A DNA stretch of 64,000 bases from an uncultured beta proteobacterium. Lineage in GTDB: Bacteria; Pseudomonadota; Gammaproteobacteria; Burkholderiales; Burkholderiaceae_C. Where the stretch lies: contig CAIMSP010000120.1 of the NCBI GenBank assembly GCA_903844215.1, positions 1-64,000 of the forward strand, in the 5' to 3' direction. The first letter of the stretch is position 1. Every line of letters begins with the position of its first letter. Position numbers and translations under genes: made by a program. The notes beneath the pieces are model-generated. The model was not told the origin of the DNA. It made no database searches and saw only the letters and a list, made by a program, of their open reading frames with translations. Of the stretch, positions 18,949-29,677 are shown one piece after another.

Positions 18949-19485
18949 TTATCGCGGCGCTTCGCGCTCCAGCTTCAGGCGCAGTTCCACCGCAGGCGCT
19001 GGCTCCCCCCGCCTGAGCTGTAAGCGACCCTGTGCCAGTTGCGACAGATCGGCTTGCCAGCCGGCCAGTTCCGTGGGCCTGCCGTCGAGCCAGTCGAACA
19101 GCGTGCGCACCGGTATCACCGTGCCCGTGACTTGCAGCATCAGCTCGTCGAGCGAACCCGAGCTCTGCTGCTGCGTCGGCTGGCGCAGGCTGGCCGCAGT
19201 GGGCGTCCAGGCCAGCACCGCCAGCGTCGTTCCCAGTGGGCTCAACAACTGCAATTCACCGTGGCTGGAGCCGCCTCTGAGCTCAAAGCCCGAGGCCCAG
19301 GACTGCACCGGTTCGGACTGGATCGTCAGCGCCAGGCGGCCGCTCCATTGGCGCTCGCCCGGCGCCGTGTCCGGCGCGCGCAGTGGCTGCACGCAGCCAG
19401 TCAGCAGCAAGGCCGTCGTCCCGAGGATGGCCGCGAACGCGCCACAACGCCATCGCATGGGCGCGCCCGGTTGGGGCGTCACCAT
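18949..19485 (-). CDS. lolB: outer-membrane lipoprotein insertase LolB
   Basis: 178 residues from the ATG at 19485, which overlaps the end of the TPR gene; ATG 19458 is an alternative. A lipoprotein signal ends in LLLTGC. The mature part fits LolB, which receives lipoproteins from LolA and inserts them in the outer membrane: WSGRLALTIQ, SFELRGG-like strands, GELQLLSPLG, and the conserved LFDWLDGRP near the C-terminus. Position between a TPR protein and ispE is the usual one in betaproteobacteria. Confidence 0.9.
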   Translation of the reverse strand: MVTPQPGAPMRWRCGAFAAILGTTALLLTGCVQPLRAPDTAPGERQWSGRLALTIQSEPVQSWASGFELRGGSSHGELQLLSPLGTTLAVLAWTPTAASLRQPTQQQSSGSLDELMLQVTGTVIPVRTLFDWLDGRPTELAGWQADLSQLAQGRLQLRRGEPAPAVELRLKLEREAPR

Positions 19486-21221
19486 TTCACTTGCAATCGC
19501 TTGAGGGTCTCGCCCAGGGTTTCGTTCCCGGCGTTCAGCTTGGTCGCCTCTTTCCAGAAACCGATGGCGAGCTCCTTTTTCCCCAAGCTCCAAAGCACCT
19601 CACCCAAGTGGGCGCCAATTTCGGCGTCGGGGCGGGCTCGGTACGCGGCCTCCAGAATGCGCGCTGCTTCGGCCTTGTTTCCCAGGCGAAACTCGACCCA
19701 GCCCAGGCTGTCCGAAATGAAGGGGTCGCCGGGGGCGAGTTCCAGCGCCTTTTGAATCAGCAGCTTGGCTTCGGCCAGGCGCTGATTGCGATCCGCCAAG
19801 GAATAGCCCAGTGCGTTGTAGGCCGCCTGGTAGTCGGGTTTGGCCGCAATGACGGCGCGCAGCAGACGTTCCATTTCAACCGGCTGGTCCAGTTTTTCCG
19901 CGAGCATGGCTTGTTCGTACAGCACCTCCGCGTCGCCTGCGGCATCGGTCGTGGCCTGGCGCAGCAGTTCATAGGCGATTTGATATTGCTTGGCTTCGCG
20001 CAGCAGTTGCGCCTCCATCAGCAGTCTGCTGCGCAGCTCCTCCGGGTTGCGTCCGGGAAGCCCCTGGACCACCCGCCGTGCCTCGTCCAGCTTGCCTTGA
20101 AGCGCCAAAATATTGGCGCGGCGGGTTTGCACCCCCACCACTTCCTGCGCGTCCTCCACATGCTCCAGCCAGGCCTGGGCCGCTGCGTAGTCCTTGCGCC
20201 GGGTCGCGATGTCTGCCAGATAGAGGTAGGCCTGGGTTGTTCCTGGCCCGCGTTCCTCGCCCGCCAGCGACGCCGAGCGTGCCTGAACCAGCGCCAGATA
20301 GCGCTGCAGCGAGACCTCGGCTTCGGCGAACTGCTGCTTTTCCAACTGCAAGGCGCCTTGCATCAGCCAGGCGGCTTCATCCTCGGGCTGCTGCTCGATC
20401 ACGGTCTGAATCTGGATGCTGGCGTCGGCGTAGCGCTGTGCCTGCAGCAGCAGCCGGGCGTAGCCCATGCGGATGCCGGGCTCGGTCTTGCCCTGCAACT
20501 GCGCCAGCATCAGCGGCTCGCCGCCGGCGCGCCCCTGTGCCATCAACTCCAATGCCAGCAAGGCGGCCCCCTCGGTGGCCTGATTCAACTCCAGCACCCG
20601 CTTCGCCGCCGCGTCGGCCGCTGGCAGGTCGGCCGCGTTCAGGCGCAAACGGGCCACCACGGTCCAGGCCGCAGCCGCCGTTTGTGGCGCCTTCAATTCG
20701 GCTTGCAAGGCCGTTTCCACGACCTGCGCGGCGCTCTTCTTGTCGGCAGCACGCAAGAACTGCCGGGCGATGGTGTTCAGCGCAAACGAGCGTTGCGCAG
20801 GCTCCACGCTTGCCAATTCGGCCTTCAGAGGTTCCAGCGTTTCGCTGATTCGATTCAGTCCGATCAGGATCTGCAGCACGTAGCGGTTCGCCTGCTGCGA
20901 CTGCGGTTGGGCCTCTTTCCAGGAACGCGCGGCCTGCAGCGCGGCATCTCCGGCGCGCGACTGCAGGGCGACTTCAACCGCCCGGTGGTACAGCTGGGCG
21001 TCGTTGGCTTTGCGCGCGGCATCGAGAAACAGCGCATAGGCCGCAGCGGGCTCACCCTCGTTCGAATTGATTTCTGCCAGTAACAGTTGATACAGCAAGG
21101 CATCGTCCAGCATCGACGTCGCCTCGGGATCTTCCCCGGCCACAGGGGGGATTTGCTGGGCGGATACCGCCAGCGAAAGAGCAACGAGGGCCAAACAGGC
21201 CAGACGGTGTAAGCGCAACAT
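19479..21221 (-). CDS. exported TPR-repeat protein
   Basis: 580 residues from the ATG at 21221 (a GTG at 21239 would add six residues). A signal peptide ([18 protein letters not shown]) is followed by about a dozen helical-pair TPR-like repeats across the whole protein (for example [40 protein letters not shown] and [20 protein letters not shown]). It is probably periplasmic or outer-membrane associated and serves as a protein-binding scaffold. Homologues are conserved beside lolB in Burkholderiales, but no defined function is known to me. It overlaps lolB by 7 bp and diverges from mutM with 39 bp between starts. Confidence 0.88.
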   Translation of the reverse strand: MLRLHRLACLALVALSLAVSAQQIPPVAGEDPEATSMLDDALLYQLLLAEINSNEGEPAAAYALFLDAARKANDAQLYHRAVEVALQSRAGDAALQAARSWKEAQPQSQQANRYVLQILIGLNRISETLEPLKAELASVEPAQRSFALNTIARQFLRAADKKSAAQVVETALQAELKAPQTAAAAWTVVARLRLNAADLPAADAAAKRVLELNQATEGAALLALELMAQGRAGGEPLMLAQLQGKTEPGIRMGYARLLLQAQRYADASIQIQTVIEQQPEDEAAWLMQGALQLEKQQFAEAEVSLQRYLALVQARSASLAGEERGPGTTQAYLYLADIATRRKDYAAAQAWLEHVEDAQEVVGVQTRRANILALQGKLDEARRVVQGLPGRNPEELRSRLLMEAQLLREAKQYQIAYELLRQATTDAAGDAEVLYEQAMLAEKLDQPVEMERLLRAVIAAKPDYQAAYNALGYSLADRNQRLAEAKLLIQKALELAPGDPFISDSLGWVEFRLGNKAEAARILEAAYRARPDAEIGAHLGEVLWSLGKKELAIGFWKEATKLNAGNETLGETLKRLQVKW

Positions 21222-21260
21222 CAGGCCATAATAATCCACACTCGTAACCCCTTTGTATCC

Positions 21261-22076
21261 ATGCCTGAATTACCCGAAGTTGAAGTCACGCGCCTGAGCT
21301 TTGCCAGCGCCATTGCCGGCGCCGGGGTCGAGTCGGTGCGCCTGGGAAAGCCCTTGCGTTGGCCTTTGGGCGCAACCCCAGCGCAGCTGGTGGGCCAGCA
21401 TGTGCGCGCGGTGCGGCGCCGCGGCAAATACCTGCTGCTCGACCTGGATCAGGGGATCTTGCTGATGCATCTGGGCATGTCCGGGAGTCTGAGTTTCTCC
21501 AAGCAGCAGCCCGCGCCCGGAGCGCATGACCACTTCGACCTGCAGACTTCGCGCGGCCTGCTGCGCCTGCACGATCCGCGCCGCTTTGGCGCCGTCGTCT
21601 ATGCCCCGAGCGAGGACTCGCCTGAAGCGCAAAAGCTGCTGGGAAAATTGGGGCTCGAACCGCTGAGCGCCGACTTTGCGCTCGACGCTTTCCGCGCCGG
21701 CCTCAAGCGCCGGGGGTCCGCCATCAAGCAGGTGTTGCTGGGCGGGCAGGTGGTGGTGGGCGTGGGCAACATCTATGCCTGCGAAACGCTTTTTCTGGCC
21801 GGCATCCGGCCCACGTTGAAGGCGAGTCGCATCACCAAGCCGGGGTCGATCCGCCTGCATGCAGCCATCTTTGATGTGCTGACTCGCGCCGTGGCAAAGG
21901 GCGGCAGCAGCTTGCGCGACTTCTCCAACGCCAAAGGGGAAAACGGCTACTTCCAACTGGAGGCCATGGTCTATGGCCGCGAGGGCCTGCCGTGCAAGGT
22001 TTGCGCCAAACCCGTGCGGCTCATGCGCCAGGGGCAGCGCTCAACCTACTGGTGCGCCCACTGTCAAAAGGCTTGA
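21261..22076 (+). CDS. mutM: formamidopyrimidine-DNA glycosylase
   Basis: 271 residues. Base-excision enzyme removing 8-oxoguanine and formamidopyrimidines. The N-terminal catalytic MPELPEVE (Pro2 and Glu3 active), beta-hairpin lysine in RRGKYLLL, H2TH region ([20 protein letters not shown]) and C-terminal zinc finger CKVC-N16-CAHC are all intact. It is divergent from the TPR gene. mutY, the partner in the GO repair system, lies just beyond the next gene on the same strand. Confidence 0.97.
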   Translation: MPELPEVEVTRLSFASAIAGAGVESVRLGKPLRWPLGATPAQLVGQHVRAVRRRGKYLLLDLDQGILLMHLGMSGSLSFSKQQPAPGAHDHFDLQTSRGLLRLHDPRRFGAVVYAPSEDSPEAQKLLGKLGLEPLSADFALDAFRAGLKRRGSAIKQVLLGGQVVVGVGNIYACETLFLAGIRPTLKASRITKPGSIRLHAAIFDVLTRAVAKGGSSLRDFSNAKGENGYFQLEAMVYGREGLPCKVCAKPVRLMRQGQRSTYWCAHCQKA

Positions 22077-22180
22077 CGTTCCAATGTTATATTGAAATCC
22101 TGACGTCCATGCTTCGGCGGCGAACCGCCCCGAGACGTTCAGTCAGTTCGGTCAGTTCGGTCACCTTCATCAAGGACTCA

Positions 22181-24142
22181 GTGGGAACTTCCTTCAATCA
22201 GCAATTCGGACAACACGGCGCGTGGCGGCGCGAGTTTGCGCTGCGCCTGAAACTGTTGTCGAGCTGGATGGACTCGCACGAGTTGATGGATGCGGCGGTA
22301 CAGGAACGGCTTGGGCACCTGGAGGAGCAGGTGCGCTCCGACAAGGTGATGGTGGCGTTCGTGGCCGAATTTTCCAGGGGGAAATCGGAGCTCATCAACG
22401 CGATCTTCTTTGCCCAGTATGGGCGGCGCATCATGCCCGCCAGCGCCGGGCGCACCACGATGTGCCCGACCGAGTTGGGCTATGACGCTGAGCTCGATCC
22501 CTGTTTGCGGCTGCTGCCGATCGAAACCCGTTTGCAACCGCAGTCCCTGGTGGAGTGGCGCCTGGCGCCCGACAAGTGGACGCGCGTCGATCTGGATGTG
22601 AACAATCCGGCGCAGTTGGCCAAGGCCCTGGAGAAGGTGGCCGAGGTTCTGCGCGTGAGCCAGGACGAGGCGCGCGCCCTGGGTTTTTGGCACGATGAAG
22701 TCCCCGAGGACAACCCGCCGCTGGACGCCAAAGGCCTGGTCGAAGTCCCCAAGTGGCGCCACGCGCTGATCAATTTCGCCCACCCCTTGCTCAAGCAGGG
22801 CCTGGTGATCCTGGATACGCCGGGCTTGAACGCGATTGGTGCTGAGCCGGAATTGACGGTGAACCTGATTCCACAGGCGCACGCCGTGGTCTTCATCTTG
22901 GGTGCCGACACCGGCGTGACCAAGTCGGATCTGGCGATCTGGCGCGAGCATCTGATCACCGAAGCCGACGGCATTTCCTCGCGCCTGGTGGTGCTCAACA
23001 AGATCGATACGCTGTGGGACGCGTTGAGCACGCCCGAGCAGGTGCAGTCCCAGATCGATCGGCAGCGCGCCACCTCGGCCGAAATCCTGGGCTTGCCGCT
23101 GGAGCAGGTGATACCGATTTCGGCGCAACGCGGCCTGGTTGCCAAGGTGACGAATGACAAGGCTTTGCTCAAAGCGAGTTGTCTGCCGGCACTGGAGGAG
23201 GCCTTGGCCCAAGGTGTCCTGGGGCAGCGGCAGAAGATCCTGCGCTCGGCCGTGGCCGTGGGTATCAGCGAGCTGCGTACCGAGGCCGCACGCGTGGTGC
23301 ATATGCGCCGACGCGACCTCGCGGAGCAGATGCTGGAGCTCAAGAGCTTGCGTGGCAAGAATGCCGGCGTGATCCAGCGCATGCGGCTGCGCATCGATCA
23401 GGAACTCAAGGAGTTTGGTCAAAGCAACGTGCGGATTCATGCGGTTCGATCGGTGCACATGAAGCTGCTGCGCGATGCTTTCGACATCCTGGGCGTGGCT
23501 GCGCTCAAGTCCGAGATGCAGACCCTGAACACGGCATTGCGCCAGCCGGGCATCAAATTGGGTCTGAAGAAAACCTATGCGCTCACCTTTGCGCGGCTGA
23601 CCTCGGGTCTGGGTCAGGTTGGGGCCATCATGGGTGAAATTCAGTCCATGTTGAACGCGACTTTTCGCCAGCTCAACGCGGATTACGGCTTCTCCTTGCA
23701 GGTGCCGACCGTGCCCGACCTGACGAGTTGCGAACGCGACCTGGAGCAGGTGCAGCGCAACCACCAGCAGTACCTGGGCGTGGGCAACGTGCTGCGTCTG
23801 GCGCAGGCGGACTTTACCGAGCGGCTGGTGCGCGCCCTGGCCTCGCGCGTGCGGGTGCTGTACGAATCGACGCTGAGCGATGTGGAGCTCTGGAGCAAGT
23901 CGGCGACGGCTCAGCTCGACGCCCAGTTGCGCGAACGGCGCCGCACTTTTGGTCGGCGCATTGCGGCGATCGAGCGGATTCAACAGGCCGCCGGTGGGCT
24001 TGACGAGCGCATCGCCGAGATCGAAGCGAGCGAGGCGGACCTGCTGCGCATCGAGGCCAAACTGGGCGAACTCACGCTCTATGTGATGAACCCGCCCAGT
24101 TCAGAAACGTCGGCTCAGCCGCTGCTCAGCGACGTCGAATGA
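22181..24142 (+). CDS. dynamin-family GTPase
   Basis: 653 residues from the GTG at 22181, preceded by AAGGA; an ATG at 22109 would add 24 residues encoded partly by a tandem 9-mer (GTCAGTTCG, 22142-22159) and is less likely. G domain: P-loop VAEFSRGKSELINAIF (AxxxxGKS form), switch-I Thr in GRTTMCPTE, DTPGLNAIG (G3), VLNKIDTLWD (G4) and ISAQRG (G5). The rest is long helical stalk and coiled coil. Bacterial dynamin-like proteins remodel or protect membranes; the target here is unknown. It ends in an ATGA overlap with mutY, giving an operon of mutM, GTPase and mutY. Confidence 0.88.
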   Translation: MGTSFNQQFGQHGAWRREFALRLKLLSSWMDSHELMDAAVQERLGHLEEQVRSDKVMVAFVAEFSRGKSELINAIFFAQYGRRIMPASAGRTTMCPTELGYDAELDPCLRLLPIETRLQPQSLVEWRLAPDKWTRVDLDVNNPAQLAKALEKVAEVLRVSQDEARALGFWHDEVPEDNPPLDAKGLVEVPKWRHALINFAHPLLKQGLVILDTPGLNAIGAEPELTVNLIPQAHAVVFILGADTGVTKSDLAIWREHLITEADGISSRLVVLNKIDTLWDALSTPEQVQSQIDRQRATSAEILGLPLEQVIPISAQRGLVAKVTNDKALLKASCLPALEEALAQGVLGQRQKILRSAVAVGISELRTEAARVVHMRRRDLAEQMLELKSLRGKNAGVIQRMRLRIDQELKEFGQSNVRIHAVRSVHMKLLRDAFDILGVAALKSEMQTLNTALRQPGIKLGLKKTYALTFARLTSGLGQVGAIMGEIQSMLNATFRQLNADYGFSLQVPTVPDLTSCERDLEQVQRNHQQYLGVGNVLRLAQADFTERLVRALASRVRVLYESTLSDVELWSKSATAQLDAQLRERRRTFGRRIAAIERIQQAAGGLDERIAEIEASEADLLRIEAKLGELTLYVMNPPSSETSAQPLLSDVE

Positions 24143-25185
24143 GTTCGGGCGAGTCGAATTTTTCTGAGCGGATCGTGCGCTGGCAGAAGACCTCGGGGCG
24201 CAACCACTTGCCGTGGCAGGCGACGCGCGATCCCTACCGCGTCTGGCTCTCCGAGATCATGTTGCAGCAGACGCAGGTCAGCACTGTGATGGCCTATTAC
24301 GAGGCGTTTTTGCTTCGCTTTCCCGACGTCACCCAACTGGCTCAGGCCGATCTGGACGCTGTGCTTTCGATGTGGAGCGGACTGGGCTATTACAGCCGTG
24401 CGCGCAACCTGCACCGCTGCGCGCAGCAGGTGCTGCTGCAGCACGCGGGTGTTTTTCCGCGCAGCGCACGTGAGCTGCAGGAGTTGCCGGGCATTGGCCG
24501 CTCCACCGCAGCCGCGATTGCCGCCTTTTGCCACGGCGAGCGCGTGGCGATCATGGACGGCAATGTCCGAAGGGTGCTCTCGCGGGCGCTGGGTTTTGGC
24601 GCCGACCTGGCGCTGGCGGCGAACGAGCGCGCGCTTTGGGAGCAGGCCCAAGCGCTGTTGCCCAACGCTGATCTGGCCGACAGCATGCCGCGCTATACGC
24701 AGGGCTTGATGGATCTGGGCTCTAGGCTGTGCTCACTCAGCCGCCCCTCTTGCTCCGACTGTCCGGTGCACGAACTGTGTGTGGCGCATGGCGCGGGCGA
24801 GACGCAAAGGTATCCGGTGCGAACGCGCAAACTCAAGCGCACGTCGCAGTCCCTGTGGCTGCTCTGGGCGCACGACGACGAAGGCGCTGCCTGGCTGCTG
24901 CGGCGCCCGCCGCGTGGCGTCTGGGCCAGCCTGCACTGCCTGCCGGTGTTTGACAGCGAAGCCTCTTTGGTGGCGGCCTTGCCGCAGCGTCTGCGCGCCA
25001 GTGTGTCGGCGCTGCCGGCGCTGCGCCACGTGCTCACGCACAAGGACTTGTTCCTGCATCCGGTGCGCATGGCCTTGTCCAAGCGCGAAGCCTTGGGCTT
25101 GGAGGGCTCGTGGTTTGACGCCGCGCATTGGCCGACGCTGGGTTTGCCAGCGCCCATTCGAACCCTGCTTGGCGCTGCGAATTAA
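24139..25185 (+). CDS. mutY: A/G-specific adenine glycosylase
   Basis: 348 residues. Removes adenine mispaired with 8-oxoguanine. Catalytic Glu is in [12 protein letters not shown], helix-hairpin-helix is [15 protein letters not shown], catalytic Asp follows in [12 protein letters not shown], and the [4Fe-4S] cluster is bound by [17 protein letters not shown] (C-X6-C-X2-C-X5-C). The C-terminal NUDIX-like domain (about 230-345, with [14 protein letters not shown]) recognises 8-oxoG. Starts inside the stop of the GTPase gene; converges on rapZ with a 4-bp overlap of the ends. Confidence 0.97.
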   Translation: MSSGESNFSERIVRWQKTSGRNHLPWQATRDPYRVWLSEIMLQQTQVSTVMAYYEAFLLRFPDVTQLAQADLDAVLSMWSGLGYYSRARNLHRCAQQVLLQHAGVFPRSARELQELPGIGRSTAAAIAAFCHGERVAIMDGNVRRVLSRALGFGADLALAANERALWEQAQALLPNADLADSMPRYTQGLMDLGSRLCSLSRPSCSDCPVHELCVAHGAGETQRYPVRTRKLKRTSQSLWLLWAHDDEGAAWLLRRPPRGVWASLHCLPVFDSEASLVAALPQRLRASVSALPALRHVLTHKDLFLHPVRMALSKREALGLEGSWFDAAHWPTLGLPAPIRTLLGAAN

Positions 25186-26039
25186 CGCGCTTCGAGTTCG
25201 CGGTGCCGCGTGAGTGTGGTCCAGCGCGCGGCAAAGCTCAGCGCCAGCTGTTCCACCAGATAGACGGAACGGTGTTGCCCGCCGGTGCAGCCGATGCCAA
25301 CGGTGACATAACTGCGGTGATCGCGCGCCAGGGCGTCAAGCCAATGATCCAGAAACTGCTCGATGTGCTGGCGCATTTGCGCCACCTCGTCCTGTTGCTG
25401 CAGGAACCGCGCCACTGCGTCGTCGCGCCCCGTCAGAGAGCGCAGTTCCGGCTCGTAATGCGGATTGGGCAACATGCGCACGTCGAACACAAAGTCCGCG
25501 TCGGTGGGAATCCCGCGCTTGAAGGCAAAGGATTCAAACACCAGTGTCAGCTGACTTCTGGGTGCGCTGATCAGCTTCTTGACGTAGCCCTGAAGTTGCG
25601 ACGCGCGAAGGATGCTGGTGTCGATGACGTGGGCCTGCTCGCGTATGTCCGCCAGCAACTCACGCTCCAATTCGATCGCTTCGATCAGCGCGCGGCGCTG
25701 GTCTGGCATGTCCGCTCGGGACAGGGGATGCAGGCGCCGTGATTCGGAGTAACGCCGCACCAAGGTGTCGGTGCCGGCGTCCAGAAACAGCGGCTTGACT
25801 CTCAGACCCTGGGCGCGCAGCTCGATGAGTTGCGCCGGCACCAGGGGCAGGGACGTGGCGCTGCGCACGTCCATGGCGATGGCCACGCGAAGCGCTCCGT
25901 GCTTCTGTTCCAGGGCCACAAAGGACAGCAGCAACTCGGGCGGCAAATTGTCCACGCAGTAGTAGCCCGCATCTTCAAGGGCGTGCAGCGCCACCGACTT
26001 GCCCGAGCCCGACATGCCGGTGATGAGAATGATGTCCAT
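25182..26039 (-). CDS. rapZ: RNase adapter protein RapZ
   Basis: 285 residues from the ATG at 26039; a GTG at 26045 overlapping the recN stop is the alternative. P-loop [11 protein letters not shown] and the conserved [15 protein letters not shown] are in the N-terminal nucleotide-binding half, and the C-terminal domain carries [18 protein letters not shown] and [15 protein letters not shown]. In E. coli RapZ binds small RNAs GlmY/GlmZ and UDP-GlcNAc precursors to tune glmS; here only the family is certain. It starts 2 bp after recN. Confidence 0.95.
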   Translation of the reverse strand: MDIILITGMSGSGKSVALHALEDAGYYCVDNLPPELLLSFVALEQKHGALRVAIAMDVRSATSLPLVPAQLIELRAQGLRVKPLFLDAGTDTLVRRYSESRRLHPLSRADMPDQRRALIEAIELERELLADIREQAHVIDTSILRASQLQGYVKKLISAPRSQLTLVFESFAFKRGIPTDADFVFDVRMLPNPHYEPELRSLTGRDDAVARFLQQQDEVAQMRQHIEQFLDHWLDALARDHRSYVTVGIGCTGGQHRSVYLVEQLALSFAARWTTLTRHRELEAR

Positions 26040-26041
26040 GT

Positions 26042-27691
26042 TCACGTCGTGTACTCCAGCATTTCCTGGGCGTGCGCCATGGTTGCCTGCGACCGCGGAT
26101 CGCCACCCAGCATGCGCGCAATTTCGTTGATCCGCACAGCGTCTGCGACCGCGCTGACGCTGCTGACGGTGGCTTCCCCCAGACGCTGCTTTGCCACCAC
26201 CAGATGCTGATCGCCGCAGGCGGCGACTTGCGCCAGATGGGTCACGGCCAGCACCTGGCGGGCGCGTCCCAATTGGCGCATCAAGCGGCCCACGGTCTGC
26301 GCCACGGCGCCGCCGACGCCGGCGTCCACCTCGTCGAAGATCAGCGTCTGGGCCGAGCCGAGCTCGCTGGTGGTGACGGCAATTGCCAGCGCGATGCGTG
26401 ACAGCTCGCCGCCCGAGGCCACCTTGCCCACCGGGCGCGGTGTCGTTCCCGCGTGTCCCGCCACCAGGAAGCTGATCTCCTCCATGCCGCTGCTCGTGGC
26501 CTGGCTCAGGGTGTCGAGCTGCACTTCAAAGCGCCCGCCCTGCATTCCCAAGCCCTGCATCGCGCGCGTGATCGCGCCCGCCAATTGGGGCGCGGCGGCG
26601 CGGCGCGCGCTTGACAATTTGTCCGCCTCCATGCGGTAGGCCTGCTCGGACGCGGCTTGCGCGCGTTCCAGCGCCGCCAGGTCGGCACTGGCGTTGAGCC
26701 GAGCCAGCTCGGCCTGCCACTGCAGCAACAGCTGGGCCAGTTCGGCGGGCGCTCTTTTGTAGCGCCGCGCCAGCGAGATCCACTGGCCCATGCGCGCATC
26801 GAGCTGCGCCAGGCCCTCGGGGTCCAGGTCGTCGCGGCGTTGATAGGCGCGCAGCGAATGCACGGCGTCTTGCGACTGCACCAGCAAGGACGCGATCAAT
26901 TCGCCCAGCGGCTTGAACTCGGGCTCAAGATGCTCGGCGGCGCGCAGCGATTCCTGCGCTCGTGCCAGCCGCGACACGGCGCCGCTGTCTTCCTCGTCCA
27001 GCGCCGCCAGCGCGCTGCGCGCAGCGTCCAGCAGCGTCTGCGCGTGCGACAGCCGGGTGTGGGCGGCGCTCAGCTCCTCCCACTCCTGCTCGGCGGGGGC
27101 GAGCTTGTCCAGTTCGGAGATCTGCCACAGCAGGCGATCGCGTTCGAGCTGCAGCGAGTCCTGCGCCGCACGCGCCTGCGCCAGGGCCTGCAAGTCCAGG
27201 CGCCAGCGATCCCACAGCAGCTTGAGCGGCGCGCTGCTGGCGCCGGCATAGGCGTCGAGCAGGCCGCGCACCGCGTCGGGCCGGGTCAGGCTTTGCCAGG
27301 CGTGCTGGCCGTGGATGTCAACCAGGAGCTCACCCAGCGCGCGCATCTGCGCAGCGGTGGCGGCGCTGCCATTGATCCAGCCGCGGCTCTTGCCCTGCGT
27401 GTCCAGCGTGCGCCGCAGCAGCAGCGAGTCCGTGGCTTCAAAACCGGCGTCTTCCAGCCAGGGCCCAAGCGCCGCAGGGGCGTCGAACTCGACGCTGACC
27501 TCGGTGCGCGCGGCGCCTTCGCGTATCAGTCCGGTGTCGGAGCGCGCGCCCAGCGCCAACTGCAGCGCGTCGATCAGGATCGATTTGCCCGCGCCGGTTT
27601 CCCCGGTGAGCACGGTGAAGCCGCAGTCGAGCTCGATGTCGAGTTGGCTGACGATGACGAAGTCACGCAGCGTGATGCGTTTGAGGCTCAC
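26042..27691 (-). CDS. recN: DNA repair protein RecN
   Basis: 549 residues. SMC-like ATPase in double-strand-break repair. Head motifs are Walker [19 protein letters not shown] signature [14 protein letters not shown], Walker [14 protein letters not shown] and switch AVTHLAQVA. The middle (about 150-370) is a coiled-coil arm interrupted by an acidic/leucine-rich section. It is 2 bp downstream of nadK and directly upstream of rapZ. No LexA-type box was recognised upstream because transcription probably begins before nadK. Confidence 0.97.
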   Translation of the reverse strand: MSLKRITLRDFVIVSQLDIELDCGFTVLTGETGAGKSILIDALQLALGARSDTGLIREGAARTEVSVEFDAPAALGPWLEDAGFEATDSLLLRRTLDTQGKSRGWINGSAATAAQMRALGELLVDIHGQHAWQSLTRPDAVRGLLDAYAGASSAPLKLLWDRWRLDLQALAQARAAQDSLQLERDRLLWQISELDKLAPAEQEWEELSAAHTRLSHAQTLLDAARSALAALDEEDSGAVSRLARAQESLRAAEHLEPEFKPLGELIASLLVQSQDAVHSLRAYQRRDDLDPEGLAQLDARMGQWISLARRYKRAPAELAQLLLQWQAELARLNASADLAALERAQAASEQAYRMEADKLSSARRAAAPQLAGAITRAMQGLGMQGGRFEVQLDTLSQATSSGMEEISFLVAGHAGTTPRPVGKVASGGELSRIALAIAVTTSELGSAQTLIFDEVDAGVGGAVAQTVGRLMRQLGRARQVLAVTHLAQVAACGDQHLVVAKQRLGEATVSSVSAVADAVRINEIARMLGGDPRSQATMAHAQEMLEYTT

Positions 27692-27693
27692 GA

Positions 27694-28599
27694 TCAGACC
27701 ACTCCCTCATTCCAGTGCAGCTTGTTGCGCAGCGTATCGAAGTAGCTCCAGCCCCTGGGGTGAAGGAAGCGAACGCGGTATTGCGAGCGGCGCACCATGA
27801 TGCGGTCGCCGCGCATCAGCGAGGCCAGCGACTGCATGTCGAAGTTGGCACTGGCGTCGCGCCCGGCGACGATTTCAATCGCGACTTCGGACTGGTCTGC
27901 CAAAACGATGGAGCGGTTCGACAGCGTGTGCGGTGCGATCGGCACCAGCACCCAGCCCGGAATGGAAGGGTGTAAGAGCGGCCCGCCCGCCGACAGGGCG
28001 TAGGCGGTGCAGCCCGTGGGTGTGGCGATGATGAGTCCGTCCACGCGCTGATTTGCCACAAAGTGGCCGTCCACCTCCACCCGGAGTTCGAGCATGCCGG
28101 CGGTGCCGCCGCGGTTCACGACCACATCGTTCAGCGCCAGGGCGTCGAACACGCATTCGCCGTCGCGCATCACCTTGGCGTGCATCAGGCTGCGGTGGTC
28201 CTCCTCGTAGGCGCCTTGCAGCATGGGCCTGAGCGTGGCCTCGTAGTTCTCCAGCGGGATGTCGGTCATGAAGCCCAGACGCCCGTGGTTGATGCCGATC
28301 AGCGGCACGCCATAGCGCGCCAGCTGACGGCCGATCCCCAGCATCGTTCCGTCGCCTCCGACCACCAGCCCCAGATCGCAATGCGCGCCGATGGCGGCCA
28401 CGTCGAGCACCGGCAAGTCGCTGATGCCGCTGTGCAGCGCGGTCTCGCTCTCCATCGCCACCTCGCAACCCTGGGTCAGCAAAAAGCTGGAAATCTTCAT
28501 CAGCGTGTCACGCATGACGTCGGTCGGGGCGGACGTGCCGGCGTTGAACGACGTATGGTATTTGCCGATCAGCGCGACGTGACGGAATTTCGATTTCAT
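27694..28599 (-). CDS. nadK: NAD kinase
   Basis: 301 residues from the ATG at 28599. Phosphorylates NAD to NADP. The catalytic [26 protein letters not shown], substrate region [11 protein letters not shown] and [19 protein letters not shown] are intact. First gene of the nadK-recN-rapZ operon, divergent from hrcA with only 28 bp between starts, so the two promoters overlap or lie within coding sequence. Confidence 0.97.
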   Translation of the reverse strand: MKSKFRHVALIGKYHTSFNAGTSAPTDVMRDTLMKISSFLLTQGCEVAMESETALHSGISDLPVLDVAAIGAHCDLGLVVGGDGTMLGIGRQLARYGVPLIGINHGRLGFMTDIPLENYEATLRPMLQGAYEEDHRSLMHAKVMRDGECVFDALALNDVVVNRGGTAGMLELRVEVDGHFVANQRVDGLIIATPTGCTAYALSAGGPLLHPSIPGWVLVPIAPHTLSNRSIVLADQSEVAIEIVAGRDASANFDMQSLASLMRGDRIMVRRSQYRVRFLHPRGWSYFDTLRNKLHWNEGVV

Positions 28600-28627
28600 C
28601 GGCAAATTACATCATTAAAATGGGCCC

Positions 28628-29632
28628 ATGCTCGATGACCGTGCCAAGTTGTTGCTCAAAGCGCTTGTGGAGCGCTACATTGCCGACGGACAGCCGGTGG
28701 GTTCGCGCACGCTTTCGCGCGCTTCGGGTCTGGATTTATCGGCTGCGACGATTCGCAATGTGATGGCCGATCTGGAGGATCTGGGCCTCATCGCCAGCCC
28801 CCACACGTCGGCCGGACGCATCCCCACGGCGCGCGGTTACCGCTTGTTTGTGGACACCATGCTGACCGCGAATCGCGAGCAACTCTCGGCGCCCAGCCTG
28901 GCGCGCGAGCAGCCGCAAAAGGTCATCGCCAGCGCGGCGCAACTGCTCTCCAACCTGTCGCAATTTGTCGGCGTGGTGATGGCGCCGCGGCGCACCTCGG
29001 TGTTTCGCCACATCGAGTTCCTGCGCCTGTCGCAGCAGCGCATCCTGGTGATCATCGTCTCGCCCGAGGGCGACGTGCAAAACCGCGTCATCTTCACCGA
29101 GGCCGATTACACCCAGTCGCAGCTGGTGGAGGCGGCGAATTTTTTGAACGCGAACTACGCCGGTCTGGCGATTGAGCAGGTGCGCGAACGACTCAAGAAC
29201 GAGGTCGAGACCTTGCGCGCTGAAATCGCCGCGCTGATGCAGGCCGCGGTCCAGGTCGGTAGCGACGTCCTGACCGAAGCGCAGGACGATGTGGTGATCT
29301 CGGGCGAGCGCAACCTGCTCTCGGTCAGCGATTTCGCGGGCGACATGGGCCATCTGCGCCACGCCTTCGACCTGTTCGAGCAAAAGACCCAGTTGATGCG
29401 CTTGCTCGACATCTCCAGTCGGGCCGAGGGGATCCGCATCTACATCGGCGGCGAAAGCCAGACCGTTCCTTTTGAGGAGTTGTCGGTCGTGAGTGCGCCT
29501 TACGAAGTCGATGGCCAGATCGTCGGCACGCTCGGGGTGATCGGGCCCACGCGCATGCCCTACGACCGCATGATCCAGATTGTGGACATCACCTCCCGTC
29601 TCGTGAGCAACGCGCTGAGCCGGCCCAAATAG
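28628..29632 (+). CDS. hrcA: heat-inducible transcription repressor HrcA
   Basis: 334 residues. N-terminal winged helix ([50 protein letters not shown]) followed by GAF-like and dimerisation domains ([59 protein letters not shown]). HrcA represses chaperone genes through CIRCE elements, with GroEL activity as signal. No CIRCE inverted repeat is visible in the short spacer before the gene, so it does not appear autoregulated here. Confidence 0.97.
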   Translation: MLDDRAKLLLKALVERYIADGQPVGSRTLSRASGLDLSAATIRNVMADLEDLGLIASPHTSAGRIPTARGYRLFVDTMLTANREQLSAPSLAREQPQKVIASAAQLLSNLSQFVGVVMAPRRTSVFRHIEFLRLSQQRILVIIVSPEGDVQNRVIFTEADYTQSQLVEAANFLNANYAGLAIEQVRERLKNEVETLRAEIAALMQAAVQVGSDVLTEAQDDVVISGERNLLSVSDFAGDMGHLRHAFDLFEQKTQLMRLLDISSRAEGIRIYIGGESQTVPFEELSVVSAPYEVDGQIVGTLGVIGPTRMPYDRMIQIVDITSRLVSNALSRPK

Positions 29633-29677
29633 CGGCCCGGTCGGGCCAGGATTTGCAGCAGTTAAAATCGCCTTCGT

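Noticed and set aside
22142-22159. Tandem 9-mer GTCAGTTCG as a regulatory repeat
   Set aside because: Only two exact copies; too short to call, and mentioned only as context for the GTPase start.
28600-28627. CIRCE element upstream of hrcA
   Set aside because: The 28-bp spacer lacks the TTAGCACTC-N9-GAGTGCTAA repeat.
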